57,312 bases of DNA from Deltaproteobacteria bacterium (GCA_016208165.1 JACQYL010000046.1:1-57312), one strand, 5' to 3'. Counted from the first letter of the stretch, positions 1 to 9,277 are shown. Program-made: numbers and translations. The notes: a model not told the origin generated them from the letters alone.

Positions 1-19
1 AAGCCAACTCGGCATGACG

Positions 20-83
20 ACTCCGTTCCGCCTCGGCGGAACGGAGTCCGCACAGGGGGTCCGGGGGAATCTTATTCCCCCGG
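20..83. terminator. Two adjacent GC-rich hairpins downstream of the dehydratase gene
   Basis: Positions 20-47 form a perfect 13-bp inverted repeat (ACTCCGTTCCGCC and its complement) with a 2-nt loop. Positions 61-83 form a second 10-bp perfect stem with a 3-nt loop. They lie just after the stop codon of the minus-strand gene that ends at 91, so transcription termination or 3'-end protection is the likely role. No uridine tract follows either stem, so a classical Rho-independent terminator is not proven. Confidence 0.5.
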
Positions 84-90
84 CCGACTG

Positions 91-1437
91 TCACTCCGAT
101 ATGCGCCCGACTTGACCCCCGTATTTCCGCTGCTCGAGCATCTCCATGAACGCGTCGATCCTGCCGAGAACCAGGGCTTCGTTGTACCGCCGGGGGTCCA
201 CCTGATCCGAATCCAACAACAGGGCGGGAATGCCGCAGTCCCGTTCGAAACTAGTCTGGACCCGGGGAAACCCGATGCAGCTCACCAGGCGGCACGTGTG
301 CAGGTTCCACAGGATGGCGCCGTCCACATGGTACGACCGCACACGATCCTGGATGCGCTCGCTGACCGCGCTGTAGGTGGCCGTGGCGTTCATGGACAAC
401 ATGTATTTGACGGCCAGCGACTCGAGGGGTTTTTCGGGGTCCAGTCGGCCCACCCAGGCCCTGGGATACGCCTCCTCGACGCTGACGGCTCCGAATTTGT
501 GGAAGTAGTTAAACAGTCCCATGTTGAACCAGGGAGGTATGCCGTCGAAAATGAGCCGGAAACGTTCCTCCGGAAGCACTCCTCGGCCTGCGTCCACCCG
601 CTGTTCGATCTCCGTCAATGCGGCTCGGATCACATCCACCGCCTCCTGGGTTCCCGCCAGGCACACGGGGAAAAACACCAGCGTATTGAGGTCCTCGCCG
701 CCCACCGGACACGGGACGGTCTGACGGAGTTCGAGAATGCGTTGAAACAACTCGTTCAGCTCAGCCGCGCATGCCACCACTTCGCGCAATCGATCCCAAT
801 CCATTCGTCGGCCCGTGTGCGCTTCCAGAAACGCAATGTATTCCTCGAGCTGGGCCACGCAATAGTCCAGAGCCTCGGGTCCTACCTTGTATCGGTAGTG
901 CGCGCCCCACAAGCCTTCAAACGCCGTTTCATTGTTCTGGTATCGGGGCGGCATAACGGGCGCGTCCATGGAAAAATAAGGGACCCCGTAATGTTCCGCC
1001 GCAATCTTCATCCACAGGGGATGCAGCCGGCAGAGGTTCTTGTTGGACACCACCAGATCGGGGTCCGGCAGACGGATCCGCTTCAATGCTTGGTTTACGC
1101 CGTCGGGGAACGTTCCCTTCATGAAACCGTAATGCGTTTTAAAATAGGAGCAGAGATCTTCCGGAGCGCCCATGTTTTCGGACACGTCGATCAGGACACG
1201 GGCCAGTTGAACGGCTCCGCAGGCCGCGGAAAAGTTTTCAGGAAACATGGGGATAAGACCCATGGCATAGTCGATCTCGATGGGATCATTGCCCGTGTGA
1301 TACACGATTTGGCTCGAACCCGTTGACTTGGCTTTGTACGCACGCTTGTAATACTCGATAAGACGGGGAAAAACCTGGTTGGACGCGTCGAGGGCTTTGG
1401 TGGACCTGGAGGTTTTCGCTTCGTTCGGTTCACTCAT
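91..1437 (-). CDS. 2-hydroxyacyl-CoA dehydratase / benzoyl-CoA reductase family subunit (D-component type)
   Basis: The 448-residue product has the length and sequence character of HgdB/BcrB/BcrC-type subunits, which carry an iron-sulfur cluster and catalyse radical dehydration of 2-hydroxyacyl-CoA or reduction of aromatic CoA esters in the cytoplasm. Recognisable stretches are the N-terminal YHTGNDPIEIDYAMGLIPMFPENF segment and the NKNLCRLHPLWMKIAAEHYGVPYF segment, with scattered Cys residues expected to bind the cluster. The ATG at 1437 is preferred over the GTG at 1440 because AGGAG lies six bases upstream of it. The partner subunit and the ATP-dependent activator (HgdC type) are not in this window, so the substrate cannot be named. 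It could be an orphan or paralogous subunit. The family call is firm, the reaction is not. Confidence 0.8.
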   Translation of the reverse strand: MSEPNEAKTSRSTKALDASNQVFPRLIEYYKRAYKAKSTGSSQIVYHTGNDPIEIDYAMGLIPMFPENFSAACGAVQLARVLIDVSENMGAPEDLCSYFKTHYGFMKGTFPDGVNQALKRIRLPDPDLVVSNKNLCRLHPLWMKIAAEHYGVPYFSMDAPVMPPRYQNNETAFEGLWGAHYRYKVGPEALDYCVAQLEEYIAFLEAHTGRRMDWDRLREVVACAAELNELFQRILELRQTVPCPVGGEDLNTLVFFPVCLAGTQEAVDVIRAALTEIEQRVDAGRGVLPEERFRLIFDGIPPWFNMGLFNYFHKFGAVSVEEAYPRAWVGRLDPEKPLESLAVKYMLSMNATATYSAVSERIQDRVRSYHVDGAILWNLHTCRLVSCIGFPRVQTSFERDCGIPALLLDSDQVDPRRYNEALVLGRIDAFMEMLEQRKYGGQVGRISE

Positions 1438-1669
1438 CACGGTCTCCTCTGAGGAAGTGCTTATTCGAGCAAGGATGATTTCCGGGGCGGTTGTCCCACT
1501 CCGGACCGATTTCCACGATTTCTTTTTCAGCAGGGATACCTAATAAGACGCTTCATTTCCTCCTGTTCGCAGCTTCGAGAAAAATCTTGGACAGTATAGC
1601 CTTAACAAGCGGATAACTCAAACGCCCGATTTTGGGTTAATGGTCTTCTTCGTCCCGTGCACGCGGTCG

Positions 1670-2248
1670 TCAGACGACAGCTCGTCCTTTTGATCGGGCC
1701 TCTGCTTCCCATAGGTTTGGATACCTCTCCACGAAACCCACCGCGCTAACCTGAAGGAGAGCGAAGTAGCCGAATCGTGGAGCCTCGTACCAGTATACCT
1801 CTGCGCCACGCCGCTCATAGCGCTGTTGAAGTACGTCGAAGGCTCCAACATGCACATCCAGCCATGCCACCGCAAGATCAGCGGCCTGTCCGACCTCGAG
1901 TGCTATGCGCCGCAACTGGAACAAATTCGTGGCCGGGGTGAACTCGAGGTCCAGATCGACGCACCCGTCCAAGCCGGGAACGACCCGGCCGTTGAGCGTC
2001 CAAACGGCATCTTGCGTTCGCGCAATCCGGAAATCGAAGCGGCGCGCTCCCAGCCAGCCGCGGATGAAACCCTCCCGCGTCCGCCACTCTTCGTCACAGT
2101 CCACGTCATAGGCAAAATATGCCGGAACACCTTCGTACTCAAACACCGCTGCGCCCTCGAGTCGCCGGGCGCCGTCGTCTGTCACCAGGCGGCAGGCGTC
2201 GTGACCGGCGGTGTCCAAGCGACGCCAGAGAATCGCGTCTATCTCCAT
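1670..2248 (-). CDS. Putative glycolipid-binding family protein (PF06475-like)
   Basis: The 192-residue soluble protein resembles the 'putative glycolipid-binding' family (structure known for a Pseudomonas member with a spurious-lipoprotein-like barrel). Typical features are the opening ILWRRLDTAGHDACRL, the central VVPGLDGCVDLDLEFTPATN and the terminal AVGFVERYPNLWEAE segment. There is no signal peptide and no membrane segment. AGGAGG lies eight bases before the ATG, which supports the start. The biochemical role of the family is not established. It lies between the dehydratase subunit and the rubredoxin/hydrolase gene on the same strand, without obvious functional link. Confidence 0.75.
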   Translation of the reverse strand: MEIDAILWRRLDTAGHDACRLVTDDGARRLEGAAVFEYEGVPAYFAYDVDCDEEWRTREGFIRGWLGARRFDFRIARTQDAVWTLNGRVVPGLDGCVDLDLEFTPATNLFQLRRIALEVGQAADLAVAWLDVHVGAFDVLQQRYERRGAEVYWYEAPRFGYFALLQVSAVGFVERYPNLWEAEARSKGRAVV

Positions 2249-2358
2249 TGTCGTATCCTCCTATAGAAGAAAGTGCTCTGCTGGAACACGGGGTAAATGA
2301 CATCAAAACAAGACGTACTTTGCGGATCGGACCTATCCCTATCGAGGGCTATACTTTC

Positions 2359-3120
2359 TCAGAATCCGCTAAACAGCGGCCCGGCGGCGAACCGTCGTTT
2401 CCAATCATCGTATGCGCAGACGTAATTGTAACCGCAGACAGTACTGAGGGGCCGTCCTTCGAGAATTTCGTGGATTCGCCTACCTCCTTCGACGGTTTGG
2501 CCTACGGGGCCAAAAGGATTGTACTTCATGCTCTCATCTTGAAGAAAGACGTAGTCACAAATGAAAAGCAGATCTTCGAAAATATAGAACGTAAAGCCAG
2601 GGGTGTGGCCATCAATATGGAAAGCTTCGATGCCCTCATGGCGAAAGTTCCCTTCAAAGGTGATATCGAAAGTGAAGGGGCGGCAGATCTCGTGAACCGA
2701 GTCGTTGCGATGGATGTGTATCTCGGCGGTGAAGCGTTCCCTGTATTGATTGGACGCGCCGAGGAAATGGTGGTGCGTGAAAAAAATCTTGTCCGCCTGT
2801 TTCAGAGAGGAATCAAAAGATGAAGGACAGTCAATCCAACAGGTGCCGCCGCTGGTTTCGATATGGTATGCGGCATGTTCAAGGCCGAGCGGTGGAGTGG
2901 AATTCAGCCTCGTCACCTTCTCGCCCACCGGAGTTTGCACCACCTGGTAGCGGGCCGAGCATTCCTCAGAGGTGATGAAATTCTTCCTTGCCGCACCACA
3001 AAATGGGCAACGCTCGGGATGAAAGCCGATCATATTAAAGCCGCAGACCAAGCAGACGTACTGCCCGTGTTTGGTGTTGCCTCCTTGGTTATACTTATTG
3101 ACGGCTGGATTGGATTCCAT
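2359..3120 (-). CDS. Rubredoxin-like domain fused to a metallo-beta-lactamase-fold domain
   Basis: Residues about 20-48 carry two CxxC knuckles (CLVC and CPFC) in the arrangement of rubredoxin or rubrerythrin tails, which bind one iron for electron transfer. The rest (about 60-250) is a metallo-beta-lactamase fold, with the HTPG motif in IDGHTPGF and a following Asp in FICDYVF. The normal THxHxDH signature is here THHHFLGAS, so the Asp and last His of the second metal site are missing. The fold therefore probably binds one metal, or serves as a redox or binding module rather than a standard hydrolase. The family resemblance to flavodiiron or oxygen-detoxifying proteins is inference. AGAGG lies nine bases upstream of the ATG. 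No signal peptide is seen. Confidence 0.7.
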   Translation of the reverse strand: MESNPAVNKYNQGGNTKHGQYVCLVCGFNMIGFHPERCPFCGAARKNFITSEECSARYQVVQTPVGEKVTRLNSTPPLGLEHAAYHIETSGGTCWIDCPSSFDSSLKQADKIFFTHHHFLGASNQYRERFTAEIHIHRNDSVHEICRPFTFDITFEGNFRHEGIEAFHIDGHTPGFTFYIFEDLLFICDYVFLQDESMKYNPFGPVGQTVEGGRRIHEILEGRPLSTVCGYNYVCAYDDWKRRFAAGPLFSGF

Positions 3121-3714
3121 GCTTTATTACCTCTCTTTGACTAGTTCTCCGGTTTGGCAACATAAGTCTACTTTTTGGTTTTTTACAACGCCTGAAGTAG
3201 CATTTGTTGTGAGCTAACAGACCTCGTGCGGAGTCAACACTGTGAGATTTCAATCCCCGTTGGAATCTCCTTACACTCACACTTGGAGGTGGGATCTCGC
3301 CTAGCTCGGCTCGAGGTCGTAGGTAAAGGGCACATGCTGGTGTATATCTTGCAGCTGCCATCGGCGGTCAAGATCCAATCGGTCGGAGGTAGGATTTGCA
3401 GCACGATAATTGCATCAAATAATGGTCCTGTCGGCACACAAATCATATCGGGTAAATCATCTATTCTTTAAACAAAATAAAAGACTGGTGGTAACTAACC
3501 ATCTTCAGCTTCTCAGACACTGCTCACACCACAAACCTACGTGGTATCCCGACTTGTTATGCAGATCCCTCCTGTGAGCAATGAGGTGTACTCAGAAGGG
3601 GAGCGTACCAATCCGATTTTTCAGAGTTCGATTAGACACTTTCCTGGCAGTGAATTCCTCTGCGGCGAGTGTTCATTCCCATGGAAAGTCATGTTCGGGG
3701 TATACTCCTTCCGG
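3121..3714. other. Intergenic stretch without recognised gene
   Basis: This 594-base region separates the rubredoxin/hydrolase gene from the large HD/Hsp90 gene. The short open frames in it have no recognisable product and no convincing ribosome binding site. It likely holds the promoter of the gene ending at 2359. It marks the left border of what looks like an accessory block extending to the tRNA at 9086. Confidence 0.4.
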
Positions 3715-6700
3715 TCACCCGATGCGCGCCGGTGAGTCTCGCCACCTTGCAAAGTCCTCTTCCTCAAAACAGAACCATCCCCTGTCCGCCGTCCATAGTC
3801 TGTACGGCGGCCGTAGAGATTTGTCATACTGATCCCATGGCACGGAGAAAAAGAGGTGGCCCACACGTTTCTGCCAGTAGCCTGGTTCATCCAGCGAGGG
3901 GGTCCGATCCTTCGTGCTGACTGATTCTGAGATGCAGTGCACGAAGGATTCAGCGAAACTCGCTATGAGTGTAGGGGTGCTTGTCGGGAAGGAATCGTGA
4001 TAAAGTTTTGAGAGGACGTGATTTCGGTTCGCAGTTGGGTATGGTGTCTGAACAGCCAAGGCATCACTCGCATTGCCAACATAGTCAAGAAGAAACATGC
4101 TGACGCCAATCCCGTTGGATTTTGCATACGGTGCGAGAGGGATTCTTCCAGATGAAGGGGGCTTAGGAGATAGAGTCGCCTTGTCGCCCAAAACATCAAG
4201 GCTGCTCATCAGAAGAACGATCCAATTCATGTTCCATCCAAGGCTTGGGCGCTCTTCCCCCTCGTTCTCCCAAGCACTCAGACTTGCATCAGGTCCGACA
4301 TTGTACCCATTTTGATCTCTAAGCACGAAAGTCCATTCACTGTCATGGTGCATCGACATGTCTCCAAGTTCCCGAACCAGTTGCCAGTGGCCCGACTCAC
4401 TGTCCTTTGCAAGAGAGACAGAGAGGGTTTGCCACAGCGTTTGTGTAGGAATCCATATGACTGAGAGCTCGTGCACAGCAGAGAGCTTCCAAAAGGTTTC
4501 AGGGGAGAGTCCTTTGAGGAGGTACTTTGAAAGTTGCTCCCAAAGTAATCCCTGTCCCTTTTTGAAGGCCACACGTAGACGGTCCCATCCCGGGGCTGAT
4601 TCTATGAAAGAAGGTCTTATAGGCGTTCTCCCTGGAGTGATTTCAGGTTTGAGCTCTCCACGGGCGTCTATCAACGCAGGCGAGAAAGAGGAAATACGGG
4701 ATGTTGACTCGCCCAGCCTCAGCCTAGTATCCTTGCGAAATGAAGCGCGGCCCGGCGCGCCAGCGATCAGTATTCCATCTGTGCACACAGGCACGAATCC
4801 CATCCCGTAGTCATCGTCCTTGGAGCACTCAGTTTTAGCTGGAAGAAGATACAACCCCCACTCCTTCCTTGTCGAAACCATTTCACCGCGCCACTCCGCT
4901 TCAGAGTTGGCAAGACAAGGCAGGCCATCGTCGTCTGCTAAGAAGCACTCCCGGACGAACCCTCTCAGCGAGGGTGAAACCTCTGAAAGGTCCTGCTCAA
5001 TACATATGCGATTCCTCACCTCTGCTTGTTCTATAAGCGTTGCATCTTTCTCATAACTTGGGGGAATGGTTACTGACTCCTCGATTTCTGGAACCTCACA
5101 TCGCCCAACAACAGGGAACTCAGTGGCCAAGGCGTAACCTTTGAGAACCCGGCAGAGTTGAACCTTATCAGTCCAAGTGTCAATGAATGATGGTTTTTGA
5201 CGCGACACTATCGAAACCGTAGTTCCGACAGGTTGATGGGGGGGGCCATCACGAACGACAAGGAGCCCACTCAATCCGTTGATCTGAATGATGAGCGGAG
5301 GCCCCCAGCCCCGCCCTTGTCCGCAATCGCGACGGGTTGTGATGGTGATCCTATCTCCCAGCATGAAACAAGACATGAAGCCTATTCCAAATTGTGAGCA
5401 AGGATCAAAATCATTTCCGGATCTCCTTAATCGATTTCTCTCTCGCTCGAAAACCGGCGAGCGATAAAAACTCCTTCCTATTCTGACGAAATGGTTCTGG
5501 ATGATCTCCTCATCCATGCCGCAACCGTTGTCGGTGCACTCCACAATTTCATATCCGTCTCCGTCGACGTAGTGTCGAAGCTTTACCGTTGCCTCGTCCC
5601 ATCCCACTTTTGCTTCGAAAAACAATGCGCTGCGGTAACGCAATGCATCAAGCGAATTCTGAAGCAACTCACGAATGCACAGATGTTCCCCTCCGTAGAG
5701 TTTGTCAGTCATGAGAAGGCGTACGACTTCGTCCCTCGAAAGGCTGAACTGGAGATCATGAAAGCGATAAGCATCATCAAGGGGCTCGATTCTGGAACGG
5801 TCCACAACCGCAGGAAGATTTAATTGGCAGGCACTAACGTTCTGCGGCTGCATGCGACAGACTTCTCTAGCATCTGAGAGTTCTCTGTCGACCCAATCCA
5901 TATACCTCCGCGCTGTGGCTTCATAAACAGGATGTTCGCATTTGATAGCAAACTGTATGAGATCGGGCGATATTCTCCAACCTCTCACTGAGCGATGCTT
6001 CTCCCATTCAAGTATGCTCACAGGAGACGTGAAATGAATACTTCTGAGCAGCACCTCTGGCGTCCGATCTCGGTCAAAATCAAGAATATCTGCAAGCCGA
6101 AGTATCACAGCGAGAAAGGGCATGTTCAGAGTGAATGTTCCAATCTGCTCGTCGTAACGAAAGCCCCTTTCATGCACAAGTGCCGCAGCGGAAAGTGTGT
6201 GCGACTCACATAGATTCGCCAAAAATGGGGAGAGATTAACGTGTTGCACCTCCATGCGCTTGTCGTGTCCATATTTTGAGCGAATGAATTCGGCAGATCT
6301 ATGCCCGTGCGTCTCTCGGATATGATCAACCAGCAAGGCCGACTCCAATTCGGCAATTTTCTTGGCAAGCTGTTCTTTGCGTTCTTCTGATATGTGAGGG
6401 GCGTTCATTTGCCTGGCCGTCTCGTCATAGTTCGGATGTTCCACGCGCCAATTGTCCCTAAAAAGCCGAAAATCTTCATCTTCCTCCAAGGCCTTCAGTT
6501 CGTCCTCAGACAATACCATGCCCTGGTCGTGAAAGAATGCAGAGAGGATAAGGAGAGCCAACTCTATCTCGTTGAGCTTTGCCATTTCGTCGCCCAATAT
6601 AAGCCCCATCAGTTCAGTGGTCCGGAGTAAGTGACGATCGTCATGCAAAGTGAATTCGGGTGCATAAGCAGGCACAGCCTTCATGCGATCGGCGGCTTCC

Positions 6701-6816
6701 TCACAGAGGCATTTCACATTGGTGGACAGGCTGCTCGCGACTTCTCCCTCTCTCTCAGGCAAGTTTTTCCACAGGGCTGTTTCTTGAACCTTTGTCACCT
6801 GAATAACGCGTGTCAT
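3715..6816 (-). CDS. HD-domain protein with Hsp90/GHKL-type ATPase domain
   Basis: The 1033-residue protein joins two enzyme-like modules. An HD-type metal-binding region spans about 50-260: His58 in LHDDRHLL, FFHDQGM with His96-Asp97, HGHRSAEF with His170/His172, and LADILDFD near Asp243. An Hsp90-like GHKL ATPase spans about 355-540, with N-box RELLQNSLDA (Glu383, Asn387, Asp390), G1 box DNGCGMD (Asp429), lid motif QFGIGF (475-480) and a GTT motif near 531. About 490 C-terminal residues are unrecognised. The start at 6816 is chosen because AAAGGA lies six bases upstream of that ATG. An upstream GTG at 6921 would overlap the preceding gene and has no such site. The HD region suggests a phosphohydrolase or nuclease gated by ATP-driven conformational change. 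This architecture next to small partner genes and a tRNA suggests a defence or stress role, which is inference only. Confidence 0.75.
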   Translation of the reverse strand: MTRVIQVTKVQETALWKNLPEREGEVASSLSTNVKCLCEEAADRMKAVPAYAPEFTLHDDRHLLRTTELMGLILGDEMAKLNEIELALLILSAFFHDQGMVLSEDELKALEEDEDFRLFRDNWRVEHPNYDETARQMNAPHISEERKEQLAKKIAELESALLVDHIRETHGHRSAEFIRSKYGHDKRMEVQHVNLSPFLANLCESHTLSAAALVHERGFRYDEQIGTFTLNMPFLAVILRLADILDFDRDRTPEVLLRSIHFTSPVSILEWEKHRSVRGWRISPDLIQFAIKCEHPVYEATARRYMDWVDRELSDAREVCRMQPQNVSACQLNLPAVVDRSRIEPLDDAYRFHDLQFSLSRDEVVRLLMTDKLYGGEHLCIRELLQNSLDALRYRSALFFEAKVGWDEATVKLRHYVDGDGYEIVECTDNGCGMDEEIIQNHFVRIGRSFYRSPVFERERNRLRRSGNDFDPCSQFGIGFMSCFMLGDRITITTRRDCGQGRGWGPPLIIQINGLSGLLVVRDGPPHQPVGTTVSIVSRQKPSFIDTWTDKVQLCRVLKGYALATEFPVVGRCEVPEIEESVTIPPSYEKDATLIEQAEVRNRICIEQDLSEVSPSLRGFVRECFLADDDGLPCLANSEAEWRGEMVSTRKEWGLYLLPAKTECSKDDDYGMGFVPVCTDGILIAGAPGRASFRKDTRLRLGESTSRISSFSPALIDARGELKPEITPGRTPIRPSFIESAPGWDRLRVAFKKGQGLLWEQLSKYLLKGLSPETFWKLSAVHELSVIWIPTQTLWQTLSVSLAKDSESGHWQLVRELGDMSMHHDSEWTFVLRDQNGYNVGPDASLSAWENEGEERPSLGWNMNWIVLLMSSLDVLGDKATLSPKPPSSGRIPLAPYAKSNGIGVSMFLLDYVGNASDALAVQTPYPTANRNHVLSKLYHDSFPTSTPTLIASFAESFVHCISESVSTKDRTPSLDEPGYWQKRVGHLFFSVPWDQYDKSLRPPYRLWTADRGWFCFEEEDFARWRDSPARIG

Positions 6817-6902
6817 TCTTCGTCCTTTCGAAGTAGCCTCTCGCTCGATTGACATAACGGTCATTGTCAAGTCGAGCCTTAATCGGGATAAAATTGATCT
6901 GG

Positions 6903-7541
6903 TCAGGCTTTTTTCTGCCACATTTTCATATTATGGATGGCAATCTGCATATCCTCGGTCGAGGAGTAAAAGACTCTATCTATTTGGTCACGAATGACAA
7001 CTCTTTGAATTGTTAGGTCTCCAGCTTCAAGCGCCGCTCCGGTGATCTCGAGGAAATCCAACGCAACATTGAGGCTGGAGCCGGGATCAATCTTCGTGGG
7101 ACCCGGAACCGGTCTATCGAACGCATCTACCCGAGGAACCATTGTTTTCCCCTTGCTCAGTTCAAGGTATAACGAATTAAAGAAGAAAATCTGGTCCGAG
7201 TGATTCTGTATATCGATAAAGAGCACGCTATTGACGTTTCGCCCCATCCCTGTGGGAATTCCCCAAGTTGCCTTCACACGCACATCCGGACGATCGTGGG
7301 CGGTTGACTGCGCCCCACCCTCAGATTCTTGTATTCTGCGCTCTGGAGCCCACCGATGAATTGCATAAAAGGTGATGCCCCCAACCATGAGAAGAAAAAT
7401 GACTGCAATTACCGCCGTCTCTGTGGGGGCAATTGTCTCAAACTGAAAATTGAATTGCCGGAGGACCAGATAAAAGACCCCCAAGGCTACACCGGGTACC
7501 CCTAAGACGACCAACGCTTTAATAATCTTGGATTCCATCAT
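6903..7541 (-). CDS. Two-TM membrane-anchored protein of unknown function
   Basis: The 212-residue product begins with two hydrophobic helices (about residues 6-27 and 42-62) followed by a polar linker and a soluble C-terminal domain of about 120 residues, predicted beta-rich from its alternating pattern (VNSVLFIDIQNHSDQIFFFNSLYLEL). No known family is recognised. The SD sequence AAGGA suits the second of two adjacent ATG codons (7538) best. It lies 86 bases upstream of the HD/Hsp90 gene's preferred start on the same strand, so the two are probably cotranscribed. The tail could act as a membrane sensor or anchor for its partner, but this is a guess from position. Confidence 0.6.
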   Translation of the reverse strand: MMESKIIKALVVLGVPGVALGVFYLVLRQFNFQFETIAPTETAVIAVIFLLMVGGITFYAIHRWAPERRIQESEGGAQSTAHDRPDVRVKATWGIPTGMGRNVNSVLFIDIQNHSDQIFFFNSLYLELSKGKTMVPRVDAFDRPVPGPTKIDPGSSLNVALDFLEITGAALEAGDLTIQRVVIRDQIDRVFYSSTEDMQIAIHNMKMWQKKA

Positions 7542-7720
7542 TTTCCTTTATGGCTGCCACTCCATCCAGAGCCAACACTACGAGCTTAAGACGTCCGCCT
7601 CCGCCCTTATTGGAGTTGACCGTTACTCCGGTGAAGGGGAATTACGGCCAAAATAAGTAGCGCATTCCAAGTTGGATTCGAGGCAGCGTCTCACACTCCG
7701 TCGTCACTCTCAATTATGCG

Positions 7721-8170
7721 TTATTCGGGGCGATTCAGGCCATTGCTCATCAGTTCTGCTTCAAGGCCGCGAAACCGGCTCCAAACCCATTCCCGTGTCG
7801 TTTCCAAAGAATCAGGCGGACTCACGCCTTTTCGGATTGCTATTTCCGCATCAACGATTTCCTGCGCCAACGCGATACACCAACGTGTTGCATATTGCGC
7901 TTTGTCTTCCATGCCTGCATCCTCTAAACCGGGGTTCAGAATCGAGCAAGCCCACTGCCACCATTTTTGGAGGGTCCGCAATTTCTTACTAAGTTCAGGA
8001 TCGTTAAGTGGATCCCCTTCAACTACCGAGAAATGTAATGCATCCAAGGCCTCTTGGTGACGAATCTTTTGACGCAAGTGCTCTTCGTAGTGCTCCTCAC
8101 ATAGCCCTTCACGGTGGGCTAATTTCAGGCAATGAGACTTCAGACATTGCGGGTGTCTTCGTTTTTTCAC
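7721..8170 (-). CDS. Small Cys/His-rich N-terminal protein of unknown function
   Basis: The 149-residue protein starts with GTG, preceded by AGGAGG at six bases, a strong signal that the frame is real. Its first 27 residues hold three Cys and a His in the order C9, C14, C24, H27 (CLKSHC ... GLCEEH), a spacing compatible with a small zinc knuckle such as those found at the front of some nucleases and phage proteins. The remainder is helical and Trp-rich (LQKWWQWACSIL). No family is recognised. It is 180 bases upstream of the membrane protein on the same strand and may be the first gene of the three-gene set ending in the HD/Hsp90 protein. Confidence 0.55.
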   Translation of the reverse strand: MKKRRHPQCLKSHCLKLAHREGLCEEHYEEHLRQKIRHQEALDALHFSVVEGDPLNDPELSKKLRTLQKWWQWACSILNPGLEDAGMEDKAQYATRWCIALAQEIVDAEIAIRKGVSPPDSLETTREWVWSRFRGLEAELMSNGLNRPE

Positions 8171-9043
8171 AGTGGTCCTCCTCTATTCTCGGCTTTCTCA
8201 AAAATCTTCTGTGAAAAGCCAATCTGTAGTCACGTTCCCCCGTCCAATTTCGACCGGCTTCCGCAGTTGTGTGCTTCCCCCCCAGTTTCTGGTTGAAACC
8301 AAGATTTGCTCCGGTGGAAGGGTTATTCATTTAAACACTCGCCATTTTTCTTGCCATGAAGTTGACCACTGAGCTGGCGACTGTGGGTGATGGGAGTGCG
8401 GGGAAAATACTACTCAATAAATACACGGAAATGAGGAAAACTGCAATAGTGAGAATCAGTTATATCAATGACGACAATCAGTCATGCCGCCCAACTTGAA
8501 GGCGCATTGCTCCACCCAAAGAAGATTCACCCTTGCTTCAAGGGCAGAGCACGCACCTGTGAGCGACGGCCAAGGCACCCTAAGCGGAGGAGGTAAGTGC
8601 GGAGATCCTCAAGTGCGACAAGGCAGCCAGCCTACCTTACCGCGCGACAAGACGATCGTCGAGGATTGTGCTCATGGTACAAATCAGCATCGGTTTACCA
8701 TCCCAAAGGTCACGACTGAGAAGGGCAAGAGAGAGGCTGCCCGGCTTGTTCGGCGAATCCACCCCTGAGTCAGCGAATTCGGAACAGGCGCAGGAGATCC
8801 CGGCATTCCGAGGGGTAGGACAAGGGGAAATCGAGAAAAGCCATCTGAGGGCAAGATTTCAGACACACCACAAAAAGTTGATGCTAGTATTTGTATGGTA
8901 GGCTAGAAAAACGGTAGGCCACTCCAGCATCCAGGCGACTGTGGATATTTACGGTCAGCTGATTCCAGGCAGCGAAAGGGACGCCGTCAATCAGCCCGAC
9001 AAGATGGCGCCCAGCGGCGCTCTATCGCCGTTCTCCAAAAGCA
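8171..9043. other. Long non-coding stretch between accessory block and tRNA-Ala
   Basis: About 870 bases hold no frame that I can support. Two short plus-strand frames at 8484-8901 lack recognisable domains. The composition changes from AT-richer (around 8340-8480) to GC-richer (8560-8860), which would fit decayed mobile DNA beside a tRNA. No integrase remnant or direct repeat of the tRNA 3' end could be identified by eye. Confidence 0.4.
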
Positions 9044-9073
9044 CAAAAGGCGTAACCCGTTAAGATTACGCCT
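9044..9073 (-). terminator. Rho-independent terminator of tRNA-Ala
   Basis: On the minus strand, thirteen bases after the tRNA 3' end, AGGCGTAA pairs with TTACGCCT (8 bp, loop of about 10) and is followed by TTTTGTGCTTTT. This is a normal intrinsic terminator position and form. Confidence 0.75.
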
Positions 9074-9085
9074 CTATTCACTACG

Positions 9086-9161
9086 TGGTGGAGATGATGG
9101 GATTCGAACCCACGACCTGTACGTTGCGAACGTACCGCTCTCCCAGCTGAGCTACATCCCC
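9086..9161 (-). tRNA. tRNA-Ala (anticodon CGC)
   Basis: The minus strand folds into a full cloverleaf: acceptor stem GGGGATG/CATCTCC, D arm GCTC/GAGC, anticodon stem GTACG/CGTAC with loop TTCGCAA (anticodon CGC), and T arm GTGGG TTCGAAT CCCAT. The CCA end is encoded. The G3-U70 wobble pair, the main alanine identity element, is present. It reads GCG codons. It lies at the edge of the accessory-looking HD/Hsp90 block, a typical integration site, but no att repeat is visible. Confidence 0.93.
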
Positions 9162-9277
9162 AAGCAATCTTTGATATATACACCGAACCGATTTCGAATT
9201 CAACATTTTTTGGAGTGTTTCTTTTCGGACCGGTTCTTCGCGGAAACGTCGGGAATGGTGCGTTACTCAATAAGGAG

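Noticed and set aside
112-1326. Plus-strand open frame of 404 codons opposite the dehydratase subunit
   Set aside because: Antisense shadow: His/Arg/Gln-rich low-information product and no ribosome binding site.
2119-2823. Plus-strand 234-codon frame opposite the rubredoxin/hydrolase gene
   Set aside because: It spans the ends of two recognised minus-strand genes and shows no family features.
3241-3270. CRISPR-like segment (TTTCAATCCCCGTTGG)
   Set aside because: Only one copy exists, with no spaced repeats or cas genes nearby.
8484-8901. Two short plus-strand frames as a possible intron- or transposon-encoded protein
   Set aside because: No reverse transcriptase, transposase or intron structural motif (such as domain V) could be recognised.
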